From Clostridia bacterium (GTDB lineage Bacteria > Bacillota > Clostridia > Christensenellales > Borkfalkiaceae): 64,000 bases of DNA. The position numbers and the translations under genes were made by a program. The stretch spans positions 1 to 64,000 of the forward strand of contig CAAGME010000011.1 in NCBI GenBank assembly GCA_900770945.1. The letters run 5' to 3'. Positions 1 to 9,259 of this stretch are shown piece by piece. The notes under the pieces are model-generated. The model did no database searches. It saw only the letters and a list, made by a program, of their open reading frames with translations, and had not been told where the DNA came from. The stretch's first letter is position 1, and every line of letters begins with the position of its first letter.

Positions 1-719
<719 letters not shown>

Positions 720-944
720 AAATTCTTTAAAGCCGAGTTACTTTCGTAACCCTGCTGCTCTAACTATTTTTCGTTATTGCTGACTGTTTTTATTTGGTAC
801 ATAAAATACTCAAATTATTGACAGAAACTTTTTCATCATTGTTATTACAAATGAATCAATTCATTTCCTTCTATTCAGTTTTTAATCTACAATTGATTGA
901 GCAAACCGCTCAATGAGTGCCGCCTCTTTCGTGACAGCTTACAT

Positions 945-973
945 ATAATACCACATCCTTAAGGGGAAGTCAA
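945..973 (-). promoter_or_regulatory. rRNA operon promoter, proximal
   Basis: On the minus strand a -35 box TTGACT (968-973) and a -10 box TATTAT (945-950) are separated by exactly 17 nt. Transcription would start near 938 and give a leader of about 220 nt before 16S. A small hairpin (ATTGAGC/GCTCAAT, near 894-912) lies just inside this leader. Confidence 0.8.
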
Positions 974-1143
974 CTGTTTTTCAAAAGTTTTTCGAATTTT
1001 TTTAAAAAACTTTTTCAATCTTTTTTTCGCGGTTTTTAAAGAACTTTTCGCTCCTTGTTCCCGCCCGAAAAGCACCCGCCGGACCGTGCCGACAAAAGCC
1101 TTTCAACGATTGAATTGACCCCTCGCTCAAGGTGAGTGTGCCT

Positions 1144-1173
1144 ATTAAACTACATTTTCGACTTTTTGTCAAC
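1144..1173 (-). promoter_or_regulatory. rRNA operon promoter, distal
   Basis: A second minus-strand promoter lies about 200 nt upstream of the first: TTGACA (1168-1173), an 18 nt spacer, then TTTAAT (1144-1149). Tandem promoters are the usual arrangement for rRNA operons, which supports both calls. Confidence 0.65.
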
Positions 1174-1552
1174 TGTTTTTTCAAAGTTTTTCAAGATTTT
1201 TTCAAAGTTTTTTTATTTTTATTTTCGACCCACCATATATTGTGTGTCCGGTATGTTTTCGGCACTATTCGTCCGTTTTATTCATAATCGGCGTTTTCGG
1301 TATTTTCCGTAAAACCCTTGAGAAAAAGCCCGTTAATCGCTATAGGCTAAAATTTAGCAACTCTTTTCATATTATATAATATATATTTAAACCTTTGCTT
1401 TTTCGCCTTTCCTTTTTCTTTTTTTTGCACCCGACGAAAAACTTTTTCGATAAAAAACTTTCTATATTACAAAAAGAATTGTCTTTTATTCGAAAAAACC
1501 GATTAAATTTTGTTTGACCGAACAATAATTTTTATATTAGAGTTTTTAAAAG

Positions 1553-1581
1553 TTGCTTTTTTTGCGCCGCGCAAGTATAAT
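1553..1581 (+). promoter_or_regulatory. Promoter of the lgt-like gene
   Basis: TTGCTT (1553-1558), 17 nt, TATAAT (1576-1581), followed about 85 nt later by the ribosome binding site AAGGAGG at 1666-1672 and the start codon at 1678. Confidence 0.6.
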
Positions 1582-1677
1582 AATTATAATAAACATTAGA
1601 TGAATAATAAATGCGTCGCAAACTTTTTTATTTAATGCTTTTCGCAAAAAAAGCTATTTCGGCGCAAGGAGGCAATT

Positions 1678-2502
1678 ATGTTACCCGACGCGATTTTTTT
1701 AGACGTGCATATGTACGGCGTTATGATTGCGGTGGGGTTGCTTTGCGCGTTCGGCGTTTTGTTCTTTTATTCAAAGCGGCTTAACGTAACGAGCAACTTT
1801 GTCGATTTCATTTTCTACGTAGCCGTCGGCGCGATAGTTTTGGGATTCGGCGCGGCTACTCTCGTTCAGGCGTTTTACAACTGGCTCGAAAACCCGGACG
1901 CAGGATTTAAAATAGGAGAAGGCTTCACCTTCCTCGGCGGGCTTATCGGCGGCGCGGCGGTGTTTCTTATCCTCTACTTTGCGTTCAGAAAAAAATTCAA
2001 CAACGGACTCTGGCAGATTATGCCGGCTATTCCGTGCGCAATCTATATTGCCCACGGCTTCGGTCGCATAGGTTGCTTTTTTGCGGGCTGCTGCTACGGC
2101 ATTAAGAACGATACGTTCGGCTTAAAGTTCCCGAACATAGCCGACAAGGTTTTACCCACTCAACTCTACGAAGCGGCTTTCCTCTTTATAATGTTCGGAA
2201 TAACGAGCTACCTCGTGTTAAAGAAAAAATTCAAATACAACTTAAGCCTTTACCTTGTTGCGTACGGCGTGTTCAGGTTTTTGATAGAGTTTATCCGAGG
2301 CGACGACAGAGGTAAGTTCATAGGCGCGCTTTCGCCCTCTCAATTTTGGTCGATAGGAATGGTTCTTCTCGGCATAGGGCTTTTCTGCGCGGCAAAATTC
2401 TGGTTCTACAAAAAAATCGCAGACCCCGAAAAAATATATAAAACGGACGAACAGCTTGCTGCCGAAAAGGAAGAAAAATCGGCTAAGCGCGATTTAAAGT
2501 AA
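1678..2502 (+). CDS. Lgt-family protein (prolipoprotein diacylglyceryl transferase-like)
   Basis: A 274-residue polytopic membrane protein of the Lgt family, which transfers diacylglycerol from phosphatidylglycerol to the lipobox cysteine of prolipoproteins. Family landmarks are FLGGLIGG (85-92), HGFGRIGCFFAGCCYG (126-141), PTQLYEA (160-166) and FRFLIEFIRGDD (199-210). Length is normal. Several residues usual in canonical Lgt differ: the His of the HGGLIG motif is Leu, and the GRIGNF-NGELYG motif reads GRIGCF-AGCCYG, a Cys-rich version known from Lgt-like paralogues. It could be a true Lgt variant or a related enzyme of other specificity. The C-terminus is charged and cytoplasmic. AAGGAGG six nt before ATG fixes the start. 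The two-component genes follow after 52 bp. Confidence 0.8.
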   Translation: MLPDAIFLDVHMYGVMIAVGLLCAFGVLFFYSKRLNVTSNFVDFIFYVAVGAIVLGFGAATLVQAFYNWLENPDAGFKIGEGFTFLGGLIGGAAVFLILYFAFRKKFNNGLWQIMPAIPCAIYIAHGFGRIGCFFAGCCYGIKNDTFGLKFPNIADKVLPTQLYEAAFLFIMFGITSYLVLKKKFKYNLSLYLVAYGVFRFLIEFIRGDDRGKFIGALSPSQFWSIGMVLLGIGLFCAAKFWFYKKIADPEKIYKTDEQLAAEKEEKSAKRDLK

Positions 2503-2554
2503 GGTTTAACTAATCATTATATAATAAATTCAACAAATTAAAGGGGGTTTCCCA

Positions 2555-3229
2555 ATGAGATTACTGCTTGCAGAAGACGAGGTTATACTTTCGAGAGCTT
2601 TGGTAGCTATTCTTAAACACAACAATTACTCCGTAGACGCCGTTTTTGACGGCGAAACTGCGCTTGAATACCTCAGAACAGGTCTTTACGACGGCGCGAT
2701 ACTCGACATTATGATGCCGAAAATGGACGGGCTTACGGTTCTTAAAACCGCAAGAAGCGAAAACATAAACATCCCCGTGCTTATTCTCACGGCTAAGTCC
2801 GAAACGGACGACAAAGTCACCGGTCTTGACAGCGGCGCGGACGATTATCTATCCAAGCCCTTCAACACGCCCGAACTTTTGGCGCGCATCAGAGCGATGC
2901 TCAGAAGAAAAACCGACCCCGTTACGCCCGATTTGACGTTCGGCGACATCACGTTAAACCGTACGACGTTCGAACTCACCGGGCCGAGCGGAACGTTCCG
3001 CCTCTCTAACAAGGAATTCCAGATGATGGAAATGCTCATGATTAAGCCGGGCAACCTCATCTCCACCGAAAGATTTATGGAAAAAATCTGGGGATACGAC
3101 AGCGAGTCGGAATTAAACGTCGTTTGGGCGTACATTTCCTATCTGAGAAAGAAGCTTTCGACGGTAGGCTCTTCCGTTCAGATAAAAGCCGTCAGAAACC
3201 TCGGTTATCTGTTGGAGACTAAGGAATGA
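2555..3229 (+). CDS. OmpR/PhoB-family response regulator
   Basis: A 224-residue two-domain response regulator. The receiver domain (1-117) shows the acidic pair E7/D8, phospho-acceptor D51 in DIMMPKMDG, and the conserved Lys K101 in LSKPF. The C-terminal winged helix (about 125-222) has the family pattern ending in VWAYISYLRKKL and RNLGYLL. It should bind DNA as a phosphorylated dimer and control genes I cannot identify here. It starts after an AAAGGGGG ribosome binding site and overlaps the downstream kinase by 4 nt (ATGA), so the two are translationally coupled cognate partners. Confidence 0.93.
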   Translation: MRLLLAEDEVILSRALVAILKHNNYSVDAVFDGETALEYLRTGLYDGAILDIMMPKMDGLTVLKTARSENINIPVLILTAKSETDDKVTGLDSGADDYLSKPFNTPELLARIRAMLRRKTDPVTPDLTFGDITLNRTTFELTGPSGTFRLSNKEFQMMEMLMIKPGNLISTERFMEKIWGYDSESELNVVWAYISYLRKKLSTVGSSVQIKAVRNLGYLLETKE

Positions 3230-4455
3230 TAAAAACCCTCCGCCGTAAGTTCATAATCGTAGCCATGAGCGTTGCTTTCGGCGTGTTTATTCTTCTTGTC
3301 GGCGGTATAAACGCAATAAACACCCTCAACATGAAGCATTACACCTGCTTGCTGATGGATATTCTGAAAGAAAACGGCGGTGTTGCTCCCGAAATAAGCG
3401 ACTCTCAGGCAAACGGCGGAATATGGGGAAACGGCGTATACAGCGACTCTTTGTCGGGGCGATACTTCACCGTTTTGTTGGACGCGGAAGGAAACCTCGT
3501 CAATAAGGTTGACAACCCTCTTATCGACAGTCAGACGATGACAAGACAAAAAGCCGCGGCTATCGCCGAACAGCTTTTCGCCCAGAATAAAAAAGTCGGG
3601 TATAAAGGGACTTTCCGCTTCGATACTATGAGTAAAAACGACGGAAGAACGCTTTACCTTTTTATCGACTGCAAAGAAAATTTTCAACGCGCGGGAATAG
3701 TTCTGAAAATAACGCTTATCGTAGGCTTATCCGGGCTTTTGATGGTCCTCGTTTTAGTGCTTTTCTTTTCCAAAATCGTGTTAAAACCGATAGAAGAAAG
3801 CTACACTAAGCAAAAACGGTTTATCACCGACGCCAGCCACGAACTAAAAACCCCTCTCACGGTAATCGCCGCAAGCGCGGAAGTTATCGAAATGGAAGGG
3901 AACGGCAGCGAGTGGACCGAAAGCATAAAGGAAGAATGTAAGCGGCTTGCCGACCTTACCCAAAAGCTCGTTTTCCTCGCAAGAATGGAAGAAAACGGCG
4001 GAATGACCAAGAAGATGGAGTTCTGCATTTCCGACGCGGTAGACGAAGAAGGACGGGTGTTTTTGCCCGTTTGCCAGGCACAGGGTAAACGACTTATCGC
4101 AAGCGTTCAGCCGGCAATAACCTACTACGGCGACGAACAGCTTATACGGCGACTTGTCGCGCTGCTCGTGGACAACGCGGTAAAATATTCCGACCCGGGA
4201 ACTTACGTCGAAGTCATGCTCGAAGAGGTAAACAAAAAAATCGTTCTGAAAATATCAAACCCGTCAAAATCGACGAAAGACGGCAACCTCGACCTGCTTT
4301 TCGAAAGGTTTTACCGCGCGGACGAATCGCATAACTCGGCGACCGGCGGTCACGGGATAGGTCTTTCGGTAGTAAAGGCAATTGTCGACGCGCACAAAGC
4401 CAAAATCACCGCGAAATGTGAGAACGGAGTGGTTTCGTTCACTGTGGTTTTTTAA
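3226..4455 (+). CDS. Sensor histidine kinase
   Basis: A 409-residue membrane kinase and partner of the regulator just upstream. A transmembrane segment at 8-31 and a second at 157-181 enclose an extracellular sensor region of about 125 residues (32-156) with no recognised fold. A short linker leads to the HisKA domain, FITDASHELKTPLT, with phospho-acceptor H205. The ATPase domain shows the N box (LVDNAVKYS, about 316-324) and the G box HGIGLSVVKAI near the C-terminus. There is no clear HAMP domain. The stimulus is not deducible. A candidate small RNA and a terminator follow. Confidence 0.93.
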   Translation: MIKTLRRKFIIVAMSVAFGVFILLVGGINAINTLNMKHYTCLLMDILKENGGVAPEISDSQANGGIWGNGVYSDSLSGRYFTVLLDAEGNLVNKVDNPLIDSQTMTRQKAAAIAEQLFAQNKKVGYKGTFRFDTMSKNDGRTLYLFIDCKENFQRAGIVLKITLIVGLSGLLMVLVLVLFFSKIVLKPIEESYTKQKRFITDASHELKTPLTVIAASAEVIEMEGNGSEWTESIKEECKRLADLTQKLVFLARMEENGGMTKKMEFCISDAVDEEGRVFLPVCQAQGKRLIASVQPAITYYGDEQLIRRLVALLVDNAVKYSDPGTYVEVMLEEVNKKIVLKISNPSKSTKDGNLDLLFERFYRADESHNSATGGHGIGLSVVKAIVDAHKAKITAKCENGVVSFTVVF

Positions 4456-4589
4456 AGTTTTTTATCCGTTTTTTTCGTTCGAAAAGGGTGCAAAATCCTT
4501 GATAGAATGCGAGAAAAAACAAAACAATCGAAAAATTTTTAAAAAAGAAGAAGTTCTTAAGTTACGTTTTAAGTTGTAGCTTTATTATA

Positions 4590-4778
4590 TAGGTGTCGAT
4601 TAAGGTTGCAACGCCTTAATCAGACGTACTTCTTTTCTCCTCAGTTGCCTCTCTCGAGCGAAAGCAAAGGCGAGGCAATCCCGTTCACACCGCAATCGCA
4701 AGATTGCTTCTAATATAGATCACTCACTCTCTTTTCTCCTTAACCCTACGCTGCGGAAACAAGGCGTAGGGTTTTTCG
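4590..4778 (+). ncRNA. Candidate small RNA with C-rich anti-Shine-Dalgarno stretches
   Basis: Between the histidine kinase and the first terminator lie three hairpins in a row: GATTAAGG/CCTTAATC (about 4598-4622), TTGCCTC/GAGGCAA (about 4644-4677) and GCAATC/GATTGC (about 4692-4710). Two single-stranded stretches between them read CTTTTCTCC (near 4632 and near 4731), complementary to a Shine-Dalgarno sequence. A strong intrinsic terminator ends the unit at 4742-4778. A possible -10 (TATTAT, 4583-4588) lies just upstream but has no good -35. It could also simply be the long 3' UTR of the kinase mRNA. Confidence 0.35.
4742..4778 (+). terminator. Intrinsic terminator after the two-component operon
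   Basis: A ten-base-pair stem, AACCCTACGC paired with GCGTAGGGTT, closes a 12 nt loop and is followed by TTTTC. It ends the kinase transcript or the candidate small RNA. Confidence 0.85.
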
Positions 4779-4805
4779 TTTACCGAAAATCAGAGCATGC
4801 GGCAC

Positions 4806-4850
4806 CCAATGTCCCTCCCTTCGCCCGCTCGGCTTTGCCGAGCTTTGCGG
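4806..4850. repeat. Fragment of a dispersed palindromic repeat
   Basis: The segment TTCGCCCGCTCGGCTTTGCC and its palindromic continuation also occur inside the long repeat copy at 48336-48541 and, in reverse, near 50786-50815. It is an isolated piece of that element. Confidence 0.6.
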
Positions 4851-4942
4851 ATATTAAGTACGACCGCCATTTTACCTTTCAATTTCCACCTTTCAACTCA
4901 AAAAGTCTGTCTATAAGCGCGTTAACGGCTTTTTTGTTTTAA

Positions 4943-4984
4943 AAAACTTCCGGAAAGCTTTTGAGCCTTTCGGAAGTTTTTTCT
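4943..4984. terminator. Bidirectional intrinsic terminator
   Basis: The stem AAAACTTCCGGAAAGC/GCCTTTCGGAAGTTTT has T-runs on both sides. It ends the minus-strand PnuC-like gene that stops at 5003 and can also stop rightward read-through. Confidence 0.85.
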
Positions 4985-5002
4985 TGTCGAATTGTCTTTC
5001 TT

Positions 5003-6205
5003 TTAAGCGAGTTTTTTGTCCTTAGAACTTACAACACGCACGTTGTGCTGTTTTATGTATTCCGTCCACTTTATGTAGCCGTAAGTGGTGTTCGTGAAGT
5101 ATCCGGCTTTAAGCACGAGAAGTATCCACTGCCCCGCCATAATGTTGATGACCGTTTCGAGCGCGGCGCAAATATACCAGGCTATCCATTGTTCGCGATA
5201 ACGGAAAAGTATCAAAAGTCCGTTTGCGATGCCGACAGCCGAAGCACAGGCGTCTATGTAGCAAACGATATTTTTTAGCGCGACGTTGTTTGCGAATATA
5301 CCGCCTTCAACTTCGATGAGAGTGAGCAGGTACCCTACGCCGAGCGTCCAGACGATTATTCCGAGGATAATCAGAACGTCCTGCAAAGGCGTGAGTTTTT
5401 TGACGACGGTAAGCTCGTCTTTTTGTTCGTCCGGGTGTTTGTGCCAGACTATAAAGCTTATTATGTCGCACGGGATCCAGAAGAAAAGCGTGGTTACCAT
5501 CGTTGCAAAGCGGTACATGCACACGACGCATATTAAAATTTCCGTGACTTCGACGGCAAGCGAAACCATAAAATTCCACTTGCTTTGTTTTGAAATGAGC
5601 AGTTCGCACGCGACGTTGAGTATAACGTCAAGAAGGTACAAAACGGTTATCCACCTTACGTCTATAATATAGTTGAGCGGATTTTGAGTAATCGTGTAGC
5701 CGTCGCCGTCGCCGACTTCGAGAGTCACGTTTGTCGTAAAAAGCTTGTTGCCGCTTGCGTTGGTTGCGGAAACAACCCATTGCCCGCCGTCACTGTCCTC
5801 GTAACAAATCAGCGAGATTCTACTGTCCTTGTCAAGAGTCATTCCCTTGCCGAGCTTTAATGTGAGGGTCTTTTCGTCGCTGCCGTCAACGGTGAATTCG
5901 GCGTACTTAGTAAAAGAAGAAATATCGTGTTTTTCGTTATTGATGATAATGCTTTCTATAACGAATTCGCCTTCCGTTCCCGTGAAGTCAAGCGTGTCAA
6001 AAGTGTCGTTAGTCGCGTTATAGGTCGACTTATCTATCGTAAGCGTGTAATCGGGGTCGTCCGTTTCCGGGAAAATAAAGCTGAATGCGACAGCTAAAAC
6101 GAGAATCGTTATAAACCAGATTTTTTCGTATGTAGTAAAATAGTTCCAAATTTTTTTCATTTTTTGTCCGAAGGTCAGCTTCGGCGTATCTTTTATATCT
6201 TTCAT
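5003..6205 (-). CDS. PnuC-like vitamin transporter with an N-terminal extracellular domain
   Basis: About 400 residues. The C-terminal half is a PnuC-family carrier (facilitated uptake of nicotinamide riboside or a related vitamin), seen from about seven membrane segments and the family signature REQWIAWYICAALETVINI followed by GYIKW near the end. Unlike ordinary PnuC (about 200-250 residues), the first membrane segment (about 29-46) is followed by some 125 residues of Ser/Thr/Asp-rich, beta-type sequence (about 47-172) before the remaining segments. The open frame extends upstream to 6454, but that part reads through repeat DNA. I chose the ATG at 6205, preceded by AAAGGATT. Substrate is unknown; no riboswitch is seen. 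Confidence 0.75.
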   Translation of the reverse strand: MKDIKDTPKLTFGQKMKKIWNYFTTYEKIWFITILVLAVAFSFIFPETDDPDYTLTIDKSTYNATNDTFDTLDFTGTEGEFVIESIIINNEKHDISSFTKYAEFTVDGSDEKTLTLKLGKGMTLDKDSRISLICYEDSDGGQWVVSATNASGNKLFTTNVTLEVGDGDGYTITQNPLNYIIDVRWITVLYLLDVILNVACELLISKQSKWNFMVSLAVEVTEILICVVCMYRFATMVTTLFFWIPCDIISFIVWHKHPDEQKDELTVVKKLTPLQDVLIILGIIVWTLGVGYLLTLIEVEGGIFANNVALKNIVCYIDACASAVGIANGLLILFRYREQWIAWYICAALETVINIMAGQWILLVLKAGYFTNTTYGYIKWTEYIKQHNVRVVSSKDKKLA

Positions 6206-6235
6206 TTTAATTTTTAATCCTTTATGTAAAATTTT

Positions 6236-6383
6236 TCGACCTTCCCCCGATTGCGAAGCAATCTTTGTGGGGTAGACTTTCCCGATAGCGGGAAAGGTGG
6301 CACGCTGAAAGCGTGACGAAAAGGGGGCGGCTCCGCCGAGGAGCGGGCGGACCGTCGTCGCGGAGACGGTGGATGAGGGGATA
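6236..6383. repeat. Dispersed palindrome-rich repeat, short copy
   Basis: About 148 bp beginning CGACCTTCCCCCGATTGCG and ending GGTGGATGAGGGGAT. The same ends and much of the interior recur at 48336-48541, where the copy is about 60 bp longer. Internal hairpins include TTTCCCGATAGCGGGAAA and CACGC..GCGTG. The C-rich start and G-rich end form imperfect inverted termini. It looks like a non-coding MITE-like element (a miniature transposable-element remnant). The gene at 5003-6205 lies just downstream on the minus strand. Confidence 0.8.
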
Positions 6384-6515
6384 TTTATGTAAATCGATAT
6401 TTGTGCCAACGGCGCAAGTGATGTGCCTAACGGCGTGATATTTGCCTTCGGCAACCGATATTCGTGTATTCGCGCGAGTGAAAGCGGATTTTTAATATTA
6501 TATAATTTCGTCCTT
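6377..6515. repeat. Array of short hairpins joined by GATAT (copy A)
   Basis: Consecutive units of about 20-25 bp each consist of a GATAT-like linker and a small hairpin whose stem differs from unit to unit: TTGTGCC/GGCGCAA, GTGCC/GGCGT, TTTGCC/GGCAA and TTCGTG/CGCGA. The array is followed by an AT-rich tail containing TAATATTATATAATT. The same architecture with different stems is at 45218-45372 and a single unit at about 50968-51000. No coding potential is seen. Confidence 0.7.
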
Positions 6516-6554
6516 AATTTTCACCTTTCAACTTTCATCTTTCAACTTTCAACT

Positions 6555-7610
6555 TTAAGTTATTCTTCCGCCGCCGATAACCGTGCCGACCAAATCGCCG
6601 CCGCTCCGATACAAAACGCAGTATTGTCCCGGCGTAACGGCGCGCTTTTGCTCGTCGAAAACGACTTTAACCTTATTTCCGTCCACAAAGACGGTTGCGG
6701 GCGTGTCCGGCTCGCGATAGCGCGTTTTTGCGGTGCAGCGGAAAGATTTTTCGCTCGGGAATCCGTTTATAAAGCAGAAATCTTCAACGAAAACGGTATC
6801 GGTAAAAAGCGAATCTTCTGAGCCATGAGAAACGACGAGAACGTTTTCGTCCGACTTTTTGTCCACGACAAACCATCTGCCGCCCTCTTCGCCCTTTTTT
6901 CCGCCTAAATTAAGCCCTTTTCTTTGCCCGAGCGTGTACGAAAAAAGCCCGTCGTGCCTTCCCACGACCTCGCCCGTTTCGCTTATTATTTTTCCCGGGT
7001 TCGGAGGGATATAATCGCGCAAAAAATCCTTGAAGTTCCTTTCTCCCGCAAGGCAAACGTCGGAGCTTCCCTTTTTATGCGCGGTTTTAAGCCCCCTCTT
7101 TTCGGCAATTTCTCTCACTTCCTCTTTTTTGAGCTTTGCAAGCGGAAAAAGCACTCGTTTGAGTTTTTCTTCCGTAACTCCGTTCAAAAAATACGACTGG
7201 TCCTTGTCTTTATCCGCGCCTTTTTTTAAATAAAAATGCCCGTATAAGTCGATTATCTCGCAATAATGCCCCGTCGCGACAAAGTCGCATTTAAGCTCGT
7301 TCGCAAGTAAAAACGTTTCGCCGAACTTAATTTGTTTGTTGCATTCCACGCAGATATTAGGCGTTTTTCCGCTTTTATACGATGAAATAAACGGGTCGAA
7401 AACCTCCCGTTTAAAAACCGAAGAAAAGTCCTTGACGATGAGCGGAATATTAAGTTTTTCGGCAACGGCTTTTACGTCCGAAAGGTCCTCCTTTTCTCCG
7501 GTAAGCGAAAAATGCAAACCGAGAACTTCGTACCCCTCGTCTATTAAAATAGCCGCCGCAACGGAGCTGTCCACCCCGCCGCTCATTCCGAGCAGAACTT
7601 TTTCTTTCAT
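6555..7610 (-). CDS. mnmA: tRNA-specific 2-thiouridylase MnmA
   Basis: 351 residues. The enzyme adenylates and then thiolates U34 in tRNAs for Lys, Glu and Gln. The PP-loop is SGGVDSS (10-16), and ATGHY (113-117) is conserved. The nucleophile is C90 in CVECNKQIKF, and the second catalytic cysteine is C186 in SSDVCLAGER. The C-terminal beta-barrel contains TLGQRKGL. Length is normal for the family. A promoter lies 40 nt upstream and a weak AAGGGA ribosome binding site precedes the ATG. It is a single-gene unit whose downstream side is repeat DNA. Confidence 0.95.
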   Translation of the reverse strand: MKEKVLLGMSGGVDSSVAAAILIDEGYEVLGLHFSLTGEKEDLSDVKAVAEKLNIPLIVKDFSSVFKREVFDPFISSYKSGKTPNICVECNKQIKFGETFLLANELKCDFVATGHYCEIIDLYGHFYLKKGADKDKDQSYFLNGVTEEKLKRVLFPLAKLKKEEVREIAEKRGLKTAHKKGSSDVCLAGERNFKDFLRDYIPPNPGKIISETGEVVGRHDGLFSYTLGQRKGLNLGGKKGEEGGRWFVVDKKSDENVLVVSHGSEDSLFTDTVFVEDFCFINGFPSEKSFRCTAKTRYREPDTPATVFVDGNKVKVVFDEQKRAVTPGQYCVLYRSGGDLVGTVIGGGRIT

Positions 7611-7649
7611 GTCGTTCCCTTTATGTTTTTAGCGTTAAAACACCCTAAG

Positions 7650-7678
7650 AGTATACTCTACCTCGCGTTTTTTGTCAA
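7650..7678 (-). promoter_or_regulatory. mnmA promoter
   Basis: On the minus strand: TTGACA (7673-7678), 17 nt, TATACT (7650-7655), about 35 nt before the mnmA start codon. The remaining bases up to 7865 are AT rich and hold no gene. Confidence 0.8.
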
Positions 7679-7865
7679 TTATTGTCACGCGCCTACAAAC
7701 AATTATAATTTCAAATATTTTGTTTTTTTGTTTTTTTCGCGGCTTGTTTGTTTTTTTTTGAATTTATCGATTTCGGACAATTCAGCCCAAAATACTCGGA
7801 AATTTTCCCGTTTCGGAAAATATCGCGCAATTTCCCCGCAAATTTTCCCGTTTCGGCAAATTCGG

Positions 7866-7894
7866 TTGACAAAACGCAATGGTTTTGTTAAAAT
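7866..7894 (+). promoter_or_regulatory. Promoter of the ATPase/SNF2 island
   Basis: TTGACA (7866-7871), 17 nt, TAAAAT (7889-7894), 46 nt before the ATG at 7941. The repeated phrase TTTCCCGTTTCGG(A/C)AAAT occurs twice just upstream (about 7804-7823 and 7844-7862) and could be a regulator site. Confidence 0.8.
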
Positions 7895-7940
7895 ACTAAC
7901 AACAAGGATAAAAAAACATAAACCCAAACGGAGAATAATT

Positions 7941-9161
7941 ATGATAGAACGTAAAGAATATTTACAAAAACTAATCGCTTGGAAAGATAAACAAGTAATT
8001 AAGGTCGTTACAGGCATACGCCGTTGCGGTAAATCCACGCTTTTGGATCTGTATAAAGAACTCTTGCTTAAAAACGGGGTTTGTTACGAACAGATAGTTT
8101 CCGTTAATTTTGAAGAACTTGAAAACGAGCAATTCCTTGATTACAAAAAATTATACGAGCACCTTATAGGAAAGCTTCAAAAAGGCAAAACAACATATAT
8201 ATTTTTAGACGAAATACAAAAAGTATCCGGATTTGAAAAGGTTGTTGACAGCTTATATGTTAAAAAGAACGTTGACCTTTATATAACGGGTTCTAACTCA
8301 TATCTTTTGTCAAGCGAGCTTTCGACCCTTCTTTCCGGACGATACATTGAAATAAAAATGCTTCCGTTTTCGTTCAAAGAATATGTTCAAGCGAAAAACG
8401 AGAACGACAAAGAAAAAATGCTTGCCGATTACATGAAAAACGGCTCATTCCCATATATCTCCACTATCCCCGATAGCGGAGAACTTACGGAAGAGTATAT
8501 AGAGGGCATATATAATACAGTCGTCGTAAAAGATATAGAAGAAAGACAAAACAGGAAAGAAAAAGCCGGTACTAAAAGAAAAATCACCGACATTGCCCTG
8601 CTGAAAAGTATCGCTAAATATCTTGCGAGCGTGATAGGTAGTCCCGTGTCCGTAAAAAGCATAACCGACTATATAGTTTCTAACGGACGCAGAGTATCTC
8701 AAAACACGATCGACGATTATATCGACGCTCTGACGGAATCTTTCGTTTTTTACCCTGCGGAACGGTTTGACGTAAACGGAAAACAGCTTCTAAAACAAAA
8801 CGGCAAATACTATATAGTTGATTTGGGATTAAGAAGGTATTTGCTGCCTAAGCGTAATTATGATTTGGGTTTTTCCCTCGAAAATCTCGTTTTCCTTGAA
8901 CTTGTCCGCCGAGGGTTTACCGTAAACATCGGAAAAATCGGTGTCCAGGAAATCGACTTCGTCGCCAAAAAGGGCGATTGCACACAATATATTCAAGTGT
9001 CCGCCTCTCTTACGGAACAATCGACTTTCGAAAGAGAACTTTCTTCTCTCAAAATGATTAAAAACAATTTTCCGAAAATCATTCTTACGCTTGATAAGTT
9101 TACACTCGGCAATTACGAAGGCATAGAAGTTAAAAGCGTTATCGACTGGCTTCTCGATTAG
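7941..9161 (+). CDS. AAA ATPase with DUF4143 domain
   Basis: 406 residues. The N-terminal AAA_14-type ATPase has Walker A GIRRCGKST (25-33), Walker B YIFLDEIQK (86-94) and the sensor TGSNSYLLSSE. The C-terminal DUF4143 part has a winged-helix stretch followed by EIDFVAKKGDCTQYIQVS (from about residue 338), which resembles the E-D-x(n)-Q core of PD-(D/E)XK nucleases found in this family. The function of these ATPases is not established; many sit in accessory regions. The open frame extends upstream to 7623 across the promoter, so the ATG at 7941 is preferred. A/T-ending codons are common, unlike mnmA, suggesting acquisition. A large SNF2 gene follows after 98 bp without a clear terminator. Confidence 0.85.
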   Translation: MIERKEYLQKLIAWKDKQVIKVVTGIRRCGKSTLLDLYKELLLKNGVCYEQIVSVNFEELENEQFLDYKKLYEHLIGKLQKGKTTYIFLDEIQKVSGFEKVVDSLYVKKNVDLYITGSNSYLLSSELSTLLSGRYIEIKMLPFSFKEYVQAKNENDKEKMLADYMKNGSFPYISTIPDSGELTEEYIEGIYNTVVVKDIEERQNRKEKAGTKRKITDIALLKSIAKYLASVIGSPVSVKSITDYIVSNGRRVSQNTIDDYIDALTESFVFYPAERFDVNGKQLLKQNGKYYIVDLGLRRYLLPKRNYDLGFSLENLVFLELVRRGFTVNIGKIGVQEIDFVAKKGDCTQYIQVSASLTEQSTFERELSSLKMIKNNFPKIILTLDKFTLGNYEGIEVKSVIDWLLD

Positions 9162-9259
9162 TTTTACTTCAACGACCATGCCGATATCTTTGACCTAATC
9201 AAAACAAATGCTTTTTAATCATTAAGCAAAGGTCTCAAAACAAAAACTAAGGAGAAAAC

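Larger units (their letters stand above)
720..1677. other. Intergenic region between 16S and lgt-like gene
   Basis: About 960 bp without a convincing gene. The left part holds the 16S leader and two rRNA promoters. The part from about 1180 to 1550 is T/A rich with poly-T runs and shows nothing I can name. The right end holds the promoter and ribosome binding site of the gene at 1678. A 60-codon open frame at 1002-1184 has no ribosome binding site and overlaps the rRNA promoters, so it is not called. Confidence 0.7.

Noticed and set aside
1002..1184. 60-codon frame near the rRNA promoters
   Set aside because: Overlaps two good rRNA promoters; no ribosome binding site.
6206..6454. Upstream extension of the PnuC-like gene
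   Set aside because: The extra 83 codons translate repeat DNA and have no ribosome binding site; the ATG at 6205 has one.
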